This document shows, in pieces, positions 37,522 to 48,749 of a stretch of 64,000 nucleotides of DNA (position 1 is its first letter; each line of letters opens with the position of its first letter). The position numbers and the translations under genes are program-made. The DNA lies in contig NC_087063.1 of NCBI RefSeq assembly GCF_963678635.1, positions 18,521,814 through 18,585,813 on the forward strand, in the 5' to 3' direction. The notes beneath the pieces are model-generated. The model had not been told where the DNA came from. It made no database searches and saw only the letters and a program-made list of their open reading frames with translations. Source of the stretch: Symsagittifera roscoffensis. Lineage: Eukaryota; Xenacoelomorpha; Acoela; Convolutidae.

Positions 37522-40048
37522 TTTGTTATTTTTATTTGCTGAAGATTTGTGTCAATGTCTGGAGTATATCGTCAAAAAAAGACGTATAATTTGTGTATAT
37601 CGTCGTTAGGGTGTTTTGTCAGTATACTAATATGATCTTTTCCAGTGTTAGTGATATACCATATGATGTTAGAGACTTTATTTCCTAATTTGAGCTTCAA
37701 ATTTTTTGTACTGACGTCAATTTTAAAACGTGTTGAGATTAATTTTTACAGTGTTTCTTTTTTTTTCTTAAGCTAAGTTGTACTATTTGATTTGTATTTT
37801 TTATAGTAAAGAAAACCTCCTAGGATTTGTTGATTATTAACAAAGGTTATTAGTAACGAAATAAGAAAAACAAACTTTGGAAAAAAGCATTTCTAAAAAT
37901 TTTCAAGTTTTTTGAGTTTTTGTTCGCTAAAACTTTAGGTGAAACCTGAAACTTTGTTCATGTGAAATTTTATTGATGCCTTTGTTATGATTAACAGATT
38001 AATTTTATGCCTTTTTAGGTTATTACTGGCTCAGAACTTTGATTCTTTTGTTAATTTTTTTTTTGATTTTTTTGAAACTTTAATCTTAAACCTGAAACTA
38101 TGGTAGGTGAAGTTAAGTTTTTTTAAATTTAAGTTGTCTAAAAGCTATAGTACACTTTGTTTATGCTTAAACTTGCAAAAAATTTGAGAAAAAGGAATCT
38201 TTTGATATCTTAAACCTAGTTTTTGAAATCTCAAACTTAAAACCCTTAAACTTTCTCCAACTCAGTGCATGAAAATAAAAAGTTGGTTTTTGATAGCTGG
38301 TCTAGTGTAAATTAGAATTATGAACAAGTTTGTAACTTCAAAATCACAAATTTGTTTGCGGAAACCCAAGTTTTTGAGGCTGAAACTATGATTTCTAGAA
38401 CTGAAACTATGGTTTGACCACTTGGTTTTAGAAAGTTACGATTGAAAATTTAGGTTGGTATCTCTTATATTTTTCTATTCCAGCAATAAAATTGCCAATA
38501 AGAAGAAAATTTTACAATAAAACGACGATTTTTAGTTTTCTGAAACAATAAATTTGAGGGCTCAAACTAACACCTTCCAGAAGTTTTTTGAGTTTAAAAA
38601 TTGGTTAGTGCAATAAGGATTCCTATTATCTTTCAATATTTTACAAAAATTTTACTTGGGAAGCAAGATTTTTGGGTCTGAAACCAAAAGCACCAATTCT
38701 GAAACGTACGTTTCAGCCTTAGGAACCAAATTTTAAAACTGGTTTGGTGTATTTTAACACCGTTAGTTTTCTCTAGAAAGTCAAAATTCGGCGTTCGGAG
38801 CTCAATTTTGAGACCAAAAACTCAATTTTTGTGTTCGGAAACCTGAAACTAACAAAAACTTACCATTTAAGACCAGGTTTATGACTCATGGTATCCAATT
38901 TTGGGTTTCACTAGTTGAACTTTTGCTGTTTTACCCGAAACCGTTTACAGAAACTTAAAATTGTGACCGGAAACTACACTTATTTTAATTGAAACGTTTG
39001 ACCCTAAGCTAAAACCTAGACTGAAACCAAAAATTGTGGCTGGTAAAAATCAATTTTCTAGTGCTTAGGCTATCATATGAAACCTAGTTTATCAATATAA
39101 GGTGGATGCGTCAGTGTTCTAGCTTTATTTTTTTTGCTGTGAAACCTAATGTTTTTGTGCTGAAACTAAAATTTGGTGTTTGGTGTTACGGGGTTAACGT
39201 TCAAGATTGGTTCTAGTGCGTATTTCGAATGTTTATTAGAAGTATATTCAAACTAAGTCAAAAAAAGGCATTGATTTAGTAAAAAAACACCCAAATCCGT
39301 TCCTTCTTTCTTCGCTTTTTTTATTTCCTCTCTTAGTTTCAGTAATTGGTAGCTTTAATGATGGATGCTTAGGTTTAAGTTACTACGTTAAGGTGGGTAA
39401 AAATAATATGAGTTTAAAGAAAACCTCGATAAATGATGAAGGATGAGAATAAATAGCAACAAGCGTGAATGGTTGGATTTATTGTGATGAAGAATTCAAT
39501 TTATCATATAATTTAGGGTACTCTTAGATCGCACATACGACCACTTAACCCCCTTAAAAAAGGAATGAAGAGATTTAATAAGTTTTTGATCACTTTAGTT
39601 GAATAGTGGATTTCGTTAATTTTAGTAATGATAAACTGAAATTTCGGCATGTATTTAGTGGGTTACTGGACAAAAACGGTATATCTTACTAGCAGACTTA
39701 GGCAGAGAACGATTCTTTCAGAAATTTTAAATATTATTATGATAATGGATAATAGTTAAGTTCATGAGCTAATTTTAGTTAGACAGCCGTATAATAGACC
39801 TCGAGGTGGTGGAATATCGCGGGCGACTGTTAGCGCAGAGGGATACTTATCGCATGAACCCTACTAGGAATATCTGTCAAGTAGAAGACAATGAAATTGT
39901 GTTTCTATCGAAAGACACTCATTGTCTTGTGGCTTTTTGAGGTTAAAAACTAACCTGACAAATACTCACAGATCCTTATAATAATTTTTTTTGAATTTTA
40001 AAAACTGTTTCGAGTTTGTTGGAAAAGAAATTTCTTAAGGAGTAGTTC
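37522..40048 (-). repeat. Tandem amplification unit D, leader adjoining the intact 5' LTR
   Basis: The first kilobase matches units B and C almost exactly. From about 38500 rightwards it differs from them and shares variants with the first leader (for example CACCAATTCTGAAACG where B and C have CACCAATTATGAAACG). The switch near 38500 looks like a recombination breakpoint. The unit runs straight into the PBS and full 5' LTR. Confidence 0.8.
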
Positions 40049-40066
40049 TCTGCTGCGGTCGCACCA
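40049..40066 (-). other. Primer-binding site of the LTR element
   Basis: The minus strand reads TGGTGCGACCGCAGCAGA immediately inside the 5' LTR. Position, TGG start and adjacency to the LTR are as expected for the site where a tRNA primes minus-strand DNA. Confidence 0.75.
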
Positions 40067-41183
40067 GTTTTACTAAGCGTTCATTGCTGGTTGATTGCTT
40101 AGTAATTTTATCCTAAGTTATAAGTCTCACCTTAAATCGCCAAGTTGTCTTGACAAAAGCTAGAGTAGAAACAATAGTTAGAAAAGGTATGAATTAACTG
40201 GCTTGTTAAATACAAAGCACAGGGTTATTAGGTTATATAAACGAATCGAACAGCTAAAAGAAATATACCTATGAGGGGAGGTTGAGTTAATCTTAGTTTG
40301 TACATCAATATTTCATCTTCTTACTGTGGTTGATGATTGTTTAGTATTCTTGGGTCACCCTTGATTGTGTCCACTTCTGCACTTCTGGCTGGTCGTCTGT
40401 ATCGTCCTTGCCGTAGTCCTTTTAGTCCTTATGGTCCGGGTTTCCTCAGTTATGCGCATCTCGATTTTTAAGTTTATCGAATTTAAAAGGAGAATTTTTC
40501 TGTTTTATTTGGAAAAAAGGCTAGTTTTATGCTATTGTTAAAGAGGAAAATCAAAAGTTTTTATTTTGAAAAAGAAGAGATCTGACTTGCCGCTGATTGA
40601 GCAAAATGAACACTAAAGATTTCAGGCCAGTCCTTTTGCTCGTAAGCTTAAACCGGCGGCTGATTCAGTCTTTAATTTTTCAGGTTTCACCTGCTCCTTT
40701 ATTCTCCCTTTCGAATAAGGGAATCTTCAACTAGTTTTTATTTGATTCTTTAAATTATTAGTCCTCTTTAATTAAAACCGCAGCCTTCAGTTTTGTCTGA
40801 CTAAAAATTCATATTACTCTCTCTGATGCATTATATTGCAGGTGCATCTCTGCTTAATCAAAGCAAGGAGAATTTCAGTGCAGCCGGCAACACTGCTAAA
40901 AATTTATCCATTTTGTTTCAAGTTAGAGTTAAAAGGGACTTGTTAATATTGGCCGCCCTTTTAAAATAGTGAGCATGAAAAAATGATAAAAAATGGTCAA
41001 GTATTTAAAAAACAGTGGATTTTCAAGACAATATTTTATAGTCCTAACAAGAGTAAATCAGTCAATATCTGATTTAGTGAAAAGAAGCTTTAATTTAAAT
41101 GGCACATTCCAATTTAGAAATGGGTCGTTAAATAAACAATTAAGACAATTGTCTTTTGTCTGTGTAGTATTTTCAATACTACG
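40067..41183 (-). repeat. 5' LTR of the 20-kb element
   Basis: Full-length partner of 21145-22282. On the minus strand its outer end reads CGTAGTATTGAAAATACTAC, so the terminal T of TG has mutated or the edge is one base in. It contains the same internal words as the other LTR (GAGGGGAGGTTGAG, GGTCCGGGTTTCC). The frame at 40993-41220 is LTR sequence running into the flank, not a gene. Confidence 0.85.
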
Positions 41184-41275
41184 ATTTGTTAAGGATATTT
41201 ATGTTAATATTGCTCCATAAACCTTAAAAGCCAGTCGGAACATTCAGGGCTTCGCTCTGATACAAGCATTCTTGT
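41184..41275 (+). mobile_element. Hairpin-ended repeat family, 3' part of the copy split by the LTR element
   Basis: It resumes at the T-rich family position and ends with CCAGTCGGAACATTCAGGGC, a loop TTC and the partner arm, then GCATTCTTG. It completes the 5' part at 20693-21144. Confidence 0.85.
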
Positions 41276-41276
41276 T

Positions 41277-41678
41277 TTTAATTTGAAATTTCTTTGAGAA
41301 AAATATCTCCCCACATTCCTTTCAAAGTAGAAAAAGATAGATTTCGCTCCCAACAACAAACCAATTCTGGCAAATAAGCTTCCTTTAACCAATTTGGAAC
41401 GATATCGAAGACGAATTAAATCCCCGCTTACGCGATAATAGATATAAATCGCGCGTTAATTGTTCCAAATTGGCCAAAATGGCACTCTTTAAACCCCCAT
41501 AATTTTATGAAAAATGATCACAGGTGAAACATTTTTTCAAATTTAAGCTCAAGATAACAATACCTTTTGATTGATAAATTTTTTTGTCATAAATGGCTAG
41601 TTAAAAGGTCAAAATTTTTCTGAAAAATACCACTCCGAATACAAATTCTTCGTTTTTTTTCGTTACAAAAGTCAGAAC
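41277..41678 (-). mobile_element. Hairpin-ended repeat family, reversed copy, 3'-truncated
   Basis: Reversed family words occur in order: CGCTTACGCGATAATAG, CGCGCGTTAATTGTTCC, CCAAATTGGCC, TGATCACAGGTGAAAC, and finally GTCAGAAC at the 5' tip. It abuts the preceding copy tail to tail. Confidence 0.7.
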
Positions 41679-42614
41679 AAAATTGTTTCTCGTCTCGTTT
41701 TTATCCGCTTCCATCAATTCGAACCAAATACAACTATAAAGGTCGAATATCAGCTATTAAATTTGCAAAAACGGTTTCCTCGTCATATTTAGCATCTCGA
41801 ATAGCCCTTTGTCTTCCTTTACAACGCCACATCACAGACTTTGTCCCGTCTTTCTAAAAAGTTTGAAGCGATTCCACTTGAGGGTTGAACAGTAATTGAA
41901 AGACAAACGACTGAAATCTATCGAACATGCTAATCAAGATGAAAACCTTTAATGCTGGATTTCAAAACAACTAACTTTTGTCAGATTTTGTTAAGTAAAC
42001 ATTGACTCTGGATTTCATCTACAAAAACCACCAACACCTTTAAAAACTGTGTCGGTGAAAGCCAAAAGCCAGCAAAGCAAGCGCACACTTTTCTACTCTC
42101 ATATAAAGCCGAGTTTGACTCCTTGCTTGTTTTTTCTTTTAAAGCTCTGATTGTAGATGTTTTGCAATGGTTGATTATAGAAAAATAATTTTATTTTTAT
42201 GAAGCAAAATTTATAATTTACGAACAAATACTTGCAACCATGATTACAATCCGATCATTTTTTTGAAGAAAAAAATTGATCGGTCATTTTAATATTTTGA
42301 CGGAATTCCTACCAACTTAAAAAACTTGAGATCAAATTAATGATAATTAAAATCACAAATTAGCGAGTTTGTCCTAAATTCAAACCCCTCTTACTTTTTA
42401 AAAAGCAATAACAAAAAAAACTTTTTAGTTTTGTGCCCAATGCACTGATAACATTCAGATATTTTACAAGTATCCGTCAAGTTGGCTTCGAAAAATGTTT
42501 GGGAGTTGGTTTGAATAATAGAATCACGCAGTCATAATCATTTTTTTGGAAAATAGGAACAAAAAGGAATTTTCAGAACGTTGAATAGCTTTTCCTAGTA
42601 GGAAAAATCTTGTT
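41679..42614. other. Intergenic, nothing recognised
   Basis: AT-rich sequence without convincing coding frames, repeats or RNA genes. Confidence 0.5.
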
Positions 42615-43113
42615 GTTCCGAATTTCGTAACAAAAATAACGGAATGATTGTTGTGCTCGGGGTGTTTTTTTTTCAGACAAATTTCGATTTTTTAACGAGC
42701 CGTTTGAATATCACTCAACGGTATTGTTTTCCTGAGCTTAAATTTGAAAATATATTTCACCTATGATTATTTTTTTGTAAGGTTATGGTGGTTTAAAGAT
42801 TGCCATGATGGCCAATTTGGGACAATTAACGCGCGTTATATTTCGCGCTATTATCGCGTAAGCGGAGATTCAATTTGTCTTCGAAATTGTTTCAAATTGG
42901 TTAAAGGAAGCTTATTTGGCAGATTTAGTTTGTAACTAGGAGCAAAAAGTATCACTTCGTACTTTATATAGCGTGTGGGTGATGATTTTCACAAAAAATC
43001 TCAAATACAAAAAAATAGTTTATTGAATTATACTTAATTTTTTTATGTCATTACTGCTCCACAGACCTTAAAAAGCAGTCAAAACGGCTTTGCCCTGATA
43101 CGAGAAATCTTGT
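42615..43113 (+). mobile_element. Hairpin-ended repeat family, near-complete copy
   Basis: GTTCCGAATTTCGTAAC start, TGATGGCCAATTTGGGACA and TTAACGCGCG centre, CAGTCAAAACGG then GCTTTGCCCTGATACGAG near the 3' end. About 500 bp, non-coding. Confidence 0.75.
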
Positions 43114-43163
43114 TTTATTTTGTCTCCAATGATCAATATCTTTTCATGACTGCTCACAACGAA

Positions 43164-43625
43164 TTTTGTTCGCGAGTTTTTGTTTGATCGAAGTAAGTTA
43201 CCGAATAATTATTATTGGGCTTGTTTTTTCTTCAGTCAATTTTCAACTTTTCAACTGAACACTTCTAAAAAGCACTGTACAAATGCAGAAAAAAATGTAT
43301 TTTGAGCTCAATGTACAAAAAATATTTCACTTTTGATAATTTTTCTGCAAAATTACGAGGTTTTGAAATTGATAACTTGCCAGTTTGAAACACTAACGCG
43401 CAGTATATTGCGTTCTCATATCACCTAGAAGCAGCCAATTTTAAGCATAAATAATACGGGTTTTTAAATGTATAACGGAACACAAAAATTGGCGAAAAGA
43501 AGACAAAATGAAAAAATGATGTCATTTTTCCGGTTTTCTTTAATTTTACTAACTTTGTCGTAGTCTTTGACTTTAATGGGTAGTGGGAACGTTCAGATGT
43601 TTACCATTATTTACGAGCAGTTTTA
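43164..43625 (+). mobile_element. Hairpin-ended repeat family, diverged copy
   Basis: The order of words is preserved but eroded: AACGAATAATTATT-like 5' part, CTTCAGTCAATTTTCAAC, CACTAACGCGCAG, and GTGGGAACGTTCAGATG near 43585 as the 3' signature. Confidence 0.5.
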
Positions 43626-44695
43626 TTGAGGTTTTAATGGGCATTTTTTAAACGGTTTATGTATGATATTTTTTTGCGTCGCTCCGTGATGCTCACATTG
43701 GAGAGGGTGGTCTTCAGCAACTTAAAGGTAATTTTGGGGTTGTTTCTGTTTCAATGTTGTTTTATATAGCGAATAATTTTGCAAGGTTCAAGACTTGAAT
43801 TAAAAAAACCTATTTGAAATCTTTAATATATCCGAACTGCAACAAGGCTAGCCGGTTGCTGTGCAAGTAGCGCAGAATGTTCCGACTACAGTTCTAGAAA
43901 AATACAAAAACGGTTTTTTTTCAAATTTGTGTCGTTTTTTGCCTCATGATGTAATAAAAAGATAAGAACAAAAAAGAAAGAGATGAGCATTTTGACAGTC
44001 ATAGTAATAAGGCCATTCGGTAAACAGGTTTTGAAGGAAATTGACTGAAAAATTGAAAGAAAAAAATTTTAATATTTTAAAAATTTTTCAAAGTTTTTTG
44101 TGCAAAATTTTTGGAATTTTTGCTTACAAAATGGCGCTAAAAGCTCCAAAAACTAGAAACTACTTTTATTTGAGTACAACTAATTTTTCAGGGCTTAAAG
44201 TAAGCTTAAATAAGCTATTGTAAGCCTACACGCTCAGACCATATTAGTTCGAAAGTAGACCAAAAATTAAAAATTTCAAACCGTTTTTTTTCGCCACTGT
44301 AGAAAAATTTTTAAATTTTTATAAGTTCGAATCAAGATTGAAAGGAATTTAATGTGATATATCACTCGACCCATTCCGATAATTATTTGTGGTACCTGAT
44401 TTTGTGCGGAAAAAAAAGAAAAAAAGAAAAAAAAATTGAAACACACCCGAATACAAAGTTGCTCCCCATATTTCAAATGGTCGGAACAATGAAATAGGTG
44501 AGCGTGAACAAATGAACAATTCGTTTCATCATATTCTTCATAAAAATTGCCGTTTCAGTATTTTTCAAACAACCTTAATTTTTGTGGGAAACTGGAAAAG
44601 ATCCAATTTTTCTTTCAATCTTATTTTGCTTTCTTTGTTTTACTTCTTTCTAGAAAACATTGAGTTTTGATGATTCTGCTGATTCTTTTACTCAC
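43626..44695. other. Intergenic or intron, nothing firmly recognised
   Basis: AT-rich. If the minus-strand exon at 44696-44914 is real, this includes its first intron and possibly later exons. AATTTTTCAG-type acceptor words occur on the minus strand near 44045, with 52 open codons beyond, but that exon is unconvincing. Confidence 0.4.
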
Positions 44696-44914
44696 GCAAT
44701 AGGAAAATGAGTAGCAATCCAATGACGTCATGCATGCCAAGTAACAGATGTTGACGCTGGTGGCTGTGACTTGTTTTATCCAACCTCCATGTTGCATTTG
44801 CATGAGACAAGGACATTCCTGGTAGAAGTTCTCAAGCGGAATCACAACTTGTTGCGATTTGACAGAATTTGAAAGGACAATCAGAAATAAAAATGCTGTC
44901 ATTGCGGCTTTCAT
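44696..44914 (-). CDS. Candidate first exon of a secreted cysteine-rich protein
   Basis: ATG at 44914 opens with a classic signal peptide (MKAAMTAFLFLIVLSNSVKS, likely cleaved before QQ). About 50 residues follow with spaced cysteines (CPCLMQ, CYLACMTSLDCYSFSYC), a pattern loosely like PAN/apple-type extracellular modules. The exon would end at 44696 because TTGC is followed by GTGAGT, a strong splice donor, exactly after 73 complete codons. The open frame continues to 44621, but its composition becomes basic and unlike the exon. No downstream exon could be fixed. It is one of the few non-transposon coding candidates here; the function is unknown beyond probable secretion. Confidence 0.5.
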
Positions 44915-46249
44915 TGTTTTTTCAACACAAAATTGAAATTAGCAAAATTCTCAACTTGGCGCTTTGTTTCACAAACAGAAAATTTCAACCGTGTGCATCT
45001 GGTTTCAAAGGAAGTAAGACTGCATTTTTAATAGATCAGAGCTCCCACTATTCCAGCTTTTTCTTCTGTTAGAGTCTGAAACTTCTGAGCTGCTAGTCCC
45101 CCTTCTACGGATATCCGTTGTAAAATTATGCATGGACCCAAAGCCGTTTCATTTGTACAGAACACTTTCCAAATCAGCCTAGAGCTCTGGATTAAAAATA
45201 TCAAACTCAGCTGTTATAGACTTTGAACATCTTCAAATCATCCCGAAATGATATTTCTTTACATTGCTGCATTGATTTTGCGCAAAAATCAAATAAATGT
45301 ACTCTTACTAATCAGACCAAACTCAGGTGATTCATCAATATTTAATATTATGTTGAGCATTTGAAATCTATTTCCGTACCATGACTTTTCTTGAAGAGGT
45401 TTTTTTTTACTAGCGCATCAAGCATATCAACCGTTATAATATGACAGTATTTAAAATTTTTGAATTGAACAAAATTGAATGTTGACTATTAATTGACTTC
45501 AGCCAAATTTGTTGAAGACAACTAATTGAAGGCAATCTACTACAGTTGAGCAATTTTGGGTATGTTCTGGGGACTCTGTTTGAAGAAAGTTGGCATGCAT
45601 GAAAGTTGGATTTGATAGGTGGAAAATCTCGAGAAAACTGGGTTTATGCAGACTGTCCTGGACCAAATTTGGGCTTACATCAACCACGCTCATCCAAAAT
45701 TGATCTTTCAACCATGCATGGCCAAAATTGATTATGTGCTGACAATGTATACCATAAAAGAGTTTGATCAATCGTAATCAACCAATTTCTCATGTGAGTT
45801 TGACCCCAAAATGGGAAAAGTATCGATAGCGTACGACCAAAATTATGCATTGAAATTGAAGTCGACTGCAGTCATTGCCTTTTAGGTCGAGCAATGAAAT
45901 TCCAAGTCAACCTCTCAAATTGTGATCCCTTCTGGCAATCATCTAAACTTTGAAAAGCGCACTCGGGCAATTTGATTGGATAACCCACCTACCAACTTTT
46001 TTTTTGAACTGCAAAATGCAAAAATTCAAAAAAATCTTCTGAGTCGACTTTTATGAATTCGAGGCTTTTAAGACAAAGCAGAAATTTATTCTGCGAACAA
46101 AAATTCAAGTTTTGGACAGGGTTTTTTGGTAGCGGAAATATATTGGAACTTCATTTTTTGGTCTTGTTAGTTTCGAATTTAGCCATAATTTAAATAGAAA
46201 ATTACTTGAAATATAATGTGAAAACTAGTGGAAAAAGTCTGAAATTACA
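44915..46249. other. Intergenic, one unassigned minus-strand frame
   Basis: A 90-codon minus-strand frame at 45499-45771 contains FWMSVVDVSPNLVQDSLHKP and is not repeated elsewhere in the window. It overlaps recurring CCAAATTTGG and CCAAAATTG words. I cannot tell whether it codes. Nothing else was seen. Confidence 0.35.
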
Positions 46250-46566
46250 GGACTGCTCGCTTCAGGACAAAGCCCTGAATGTTCTGAATGCAGTAGTTAT
46301 ATACTGAAGTGTTCGTTTTTAACAAAACTGATGACATTTTTGAAAAATTACCAAAAATTGCTATATTGGCAATGCTTAAGTCCCCTTAATTTTAGGATAA
46401 ATGATCACAAGAAAATAAATTGTTAAAAGATCACCGCAAAACATTTTGGGTAAGTTTTTTTCAAAATTGCTGTTTAAAAAGTTTGAAAGAAACTAATCAA
46501 ATTTGATGGAGAAAAATCACCCTCAGTACTAACATTTCGTCACTTTCTTTAAAAGTCGAAACAATA
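46250..46566 (-). mobile_element. Hairpin-ended repeat family, diverged reversed copy
   Basis: ACAGGACTGCTCGCTTCAGG then ACAAAGCCCTGAATGTTC marks the reversed 3' hairpin. Reversed family words follow, ending with CGTCACTTTCTTTAAAAG at the 5' side. The middle is shortened. Confidence 0.6.
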
Positions 46567-46779
46567 AGGTAGTCAAGAAAGTCTGTTAATAAGTCAGAAT
46601 ATGATCAATTTGCAACGCAAGAGTGTTACACATGGTTTCTCAGATTACAAGTATGGCTTTCTTGGAAGAGGTGACAAAATTAAAAAGCTTTCTAGTTTAA
46701 AATTAAATAAAAACTTAATTCCACTAATAACTTCAATTTAAAAATTTTCTAATAAGGACACTCATAAGTAGTTTGAAAA
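46567..46779. other. Intergenic, nothing recognised
   Basis: Short AT-rich spacer before the large palindrome. Confidence 0.5.
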
Positions 46780-46950
46780 AATCTGGAAAAAAAATTTGTA
46801 AAAAGTCTGAGAATAGATCGCAGACGCGTGATCAGAATGCTATGCTAGTGTAACACAATATTTGTAAAAATTGTGTTACACTAGCATAGCATTCTGATCA
46901 CACGTCTGCGATCTATTCTCAGACTTTTTACAATTTTTTTTCCAGATTTC
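46780..46950. repeat. Near-perfect inverted repeat, 81/80-bp arms, 10-base loop
   Basis: The left arm 46780-46860 and right arm 46871-46950 are reverse complements except for one substitution (GACGCG against GACGTG on the same strand) and one single-base indel. The loop is ATTTGTAAAA. Arms are mixed-sequence, not low-complexity, over most of their length (for example TCAGAATGCTATGCTAGTG). It is not part of the hairpin family or the satellite. It could be a foldback element, a replication-generated palindrome, or a long dsRNA precursor. Confidence 0.9.
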
Positions 46951-47498
46951 AATAAAATTAAAAAATCGAGATACGTCCGTTTAAAATTACTGATTTCGAA
47001 ACATGGCATGCAAAAAAAAATGCCAGCTAAATTTTTTTTATTAAAAAAAAGTTCCAATTGTCTAGTTAGCAACAAAGAATAGTCATGACGACATGCAATG
47101 ATTCAATTGCTTTGAAAATACAGCTTTTTCAAAATTTTTGCGCAGAAAATTTATCGCGGCCGCTGACATTTTGCTTTGATTACACCGGTCGCGGCTATTT
47201 TTTGTCGGCTGAGCTGGTCGCTGACACTGTTTCTCTATCGCATTGAACGCGGACTCAGTTTTATGAGCGTACATCTAAATTGGTTAATTTTGAATTTCCG
47301 TCGCGGCAATCAAGCAAATATGGTCATAATAAATTGGGAGTACCAAAATTCTTTCTTAAAATTACTATTGAAAATCAATTTATTGGAAAATTTTTCAATA
47401 TTGGTAGGTTATTCACTGATTGTTTTGTCTTAGGAAAAACCAGAACTGCAATTGATCAACAAACATCAAGGGCAGTCTGAAAAAACATCATACGAATT
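46951..47498. other. Intergenic, nothing firmly recognised
   Basis: Contains a locally GC-richer patch (47155-47260) with repeated GGTCGC and CGCTGACA words. Overlapping short frames on both strands show no domain. Confidence 0.4.
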
Positions 47499-48490
47499 AG
47501 GCGGCAGTCTGAAATTTCAGGGTTTTGCGCTGATATACGAGCAGTCTTTTTGTGTTTGATATCTTAATTGCATCTTAACTAGCTGACTTTTTACTGGTCC
47601 GACATTCAAAGAAAGTGCGAAATAATTAAGCTTGGTTTTCGTTCAGTTAGATTTCAGCAATCGGGATCATAGTTTTCGACAAAAAAAATTCTACCTTTGA
47701 ATATATTTATTACCTTGGTTCAAATGTAAGAGTTCTTTTTGTCAAAAAAGTCAGGACTGAAAGCGTGATGTTGAGAGCGCTACGCGATTTGTTTATACGT
47801 CTCAAATTATCCCGCTCTACGAAATTGTTCCACATTGATTTGAAGCAAGCTACTTGACCGTAATGTTTTTGTGCGGATCACGTTTTCACACCTGAATTTA
47901 ATATTGTCCGAATTTATAATTTTTCAAAGTTAATATTTACCACAAACTGATCGATTCCGGTTGAGGGGCATTGAGGGAAATATAGAAAAAATCAGTCACC
48001 TTTATGCAGTTTAAAATGCGCAGACTGGTTTAGAATTTTTAAGCGTTGGGTCATTTGCGCATGATAAAAGGGTCCAATTGTTATTGTCAAAAGTTTATGC
48101 TTTCTTAACTTTTACATCTGTTCAATACCAATTAAGGGGCAGTCTGAAACTTCAGGGTTTTGCGATATTATACGAGCAGTCTTTTCGTGTTTGGTATCTT
48201 AATTGCATCTCAACTAGCTGATTTTTTATTGTTCCGACTTTCAAAGTTCTGGACTGAAAGCGTGATATTGAAAGTGTATCGCGATATATTTATGCGACTC
48301 AAATAATCCCGCACTACAAAATTGTTCCAAATTGATTTTGAAACAAGCTTATTGATCGTATTAATGTCATGTGGTTCACATTTCAGGCTTGAAAAATAAT
48401 ATTTTCCAAAAGTACGATTTTTGAAAGCTTTTAGTTACAACAAATAATTTGATTCTGATAAAGGGGCAGTCTGAACATTCAGGGTTTGCA
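47499..48490 (+). repeat. Tandem pair of a second hairpin-family subtype (period 635 bp)
   Basis: GGCAGTCTGAAATTTCAGGG at 47501 and GGCAGTCTGAAACTTCAGGG at about 48138 start equivalent stretches. TAATTGCATCTTAACTAGC occurs in both, and the GGTCCGAC and GTTCCGAC starts lie at 47596 and 48231, a 635-bp period. Internally this subtype (GAAAGCGTGATRTTGA, AAATTGTTCCA, TTGAAACAAGC) differs from the main family but keeps the same ends. The second copy runs towards the 48550 gap. Confidence 0.7.
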
Positions 48491-48549
48491 GACAGTGATG
48501 ATTTACAGACAGTAAGAAACTCAGTAAGAAAAGCTTGAAGATATTTTCA

Positions 48550-48749
48550 NNNNNNNNNNNNNNNNNNNNNNNNNNNNNNNNNNNNNNNNNNNNNNNNNNN
48601 NNNNNNNNNNNNNNNNNNNNNNNNNNNNNNNNNNNNNNNNNNNNNNNNNNNNNNNNNNNNNNNNNNNNNNNNNNNNNNNNNNNNNNNNNNNNNNNNNNNN
48701 NNNNNNNNNNNNNNNNNNNNNNNNNNNNNNNNNNNNNNNNNNNNNNNNN
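48550..48749. other. Assembly gap (200 N)
   Basis: Exactly 200 N, as at 20008-20207, so both sizes are probably placeholders. Frames spanning it are artefacts. Confidence 0.95.

Larger units (their letters stand above)
21145..41183 (-). mobile_element. Large (about 20 kb) gypsy-type LTR retroelement, non-autonomous, internally amplified
   Basis: It is bounded by two direct repeats of about 1.1 kb and is transcribed leftwards. In transcription order: 5' LTR 41183-40067; PBS-like site 40066-40049; leader; truncated gag; two more rounds of partial LTR, PBS and leader, the first of them also carrying a truncated gag; a long leader; gag 26715-25738; protease and pre-RT linker 25735-24910; about 1.7 kb without coding; an unidentified ORF 23161-22468; PPT 22297-22283; 3' LTR 22282-21145. 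No reverse transcriptase YxDD, RNase H or integrase motif was found. A possible 4-bp target duplication ATTT flanks it, but its exact ends are uncertain. It sits inside a hairpin-family repeat, so it inserted after that repeat did. Confidence 0.85.
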
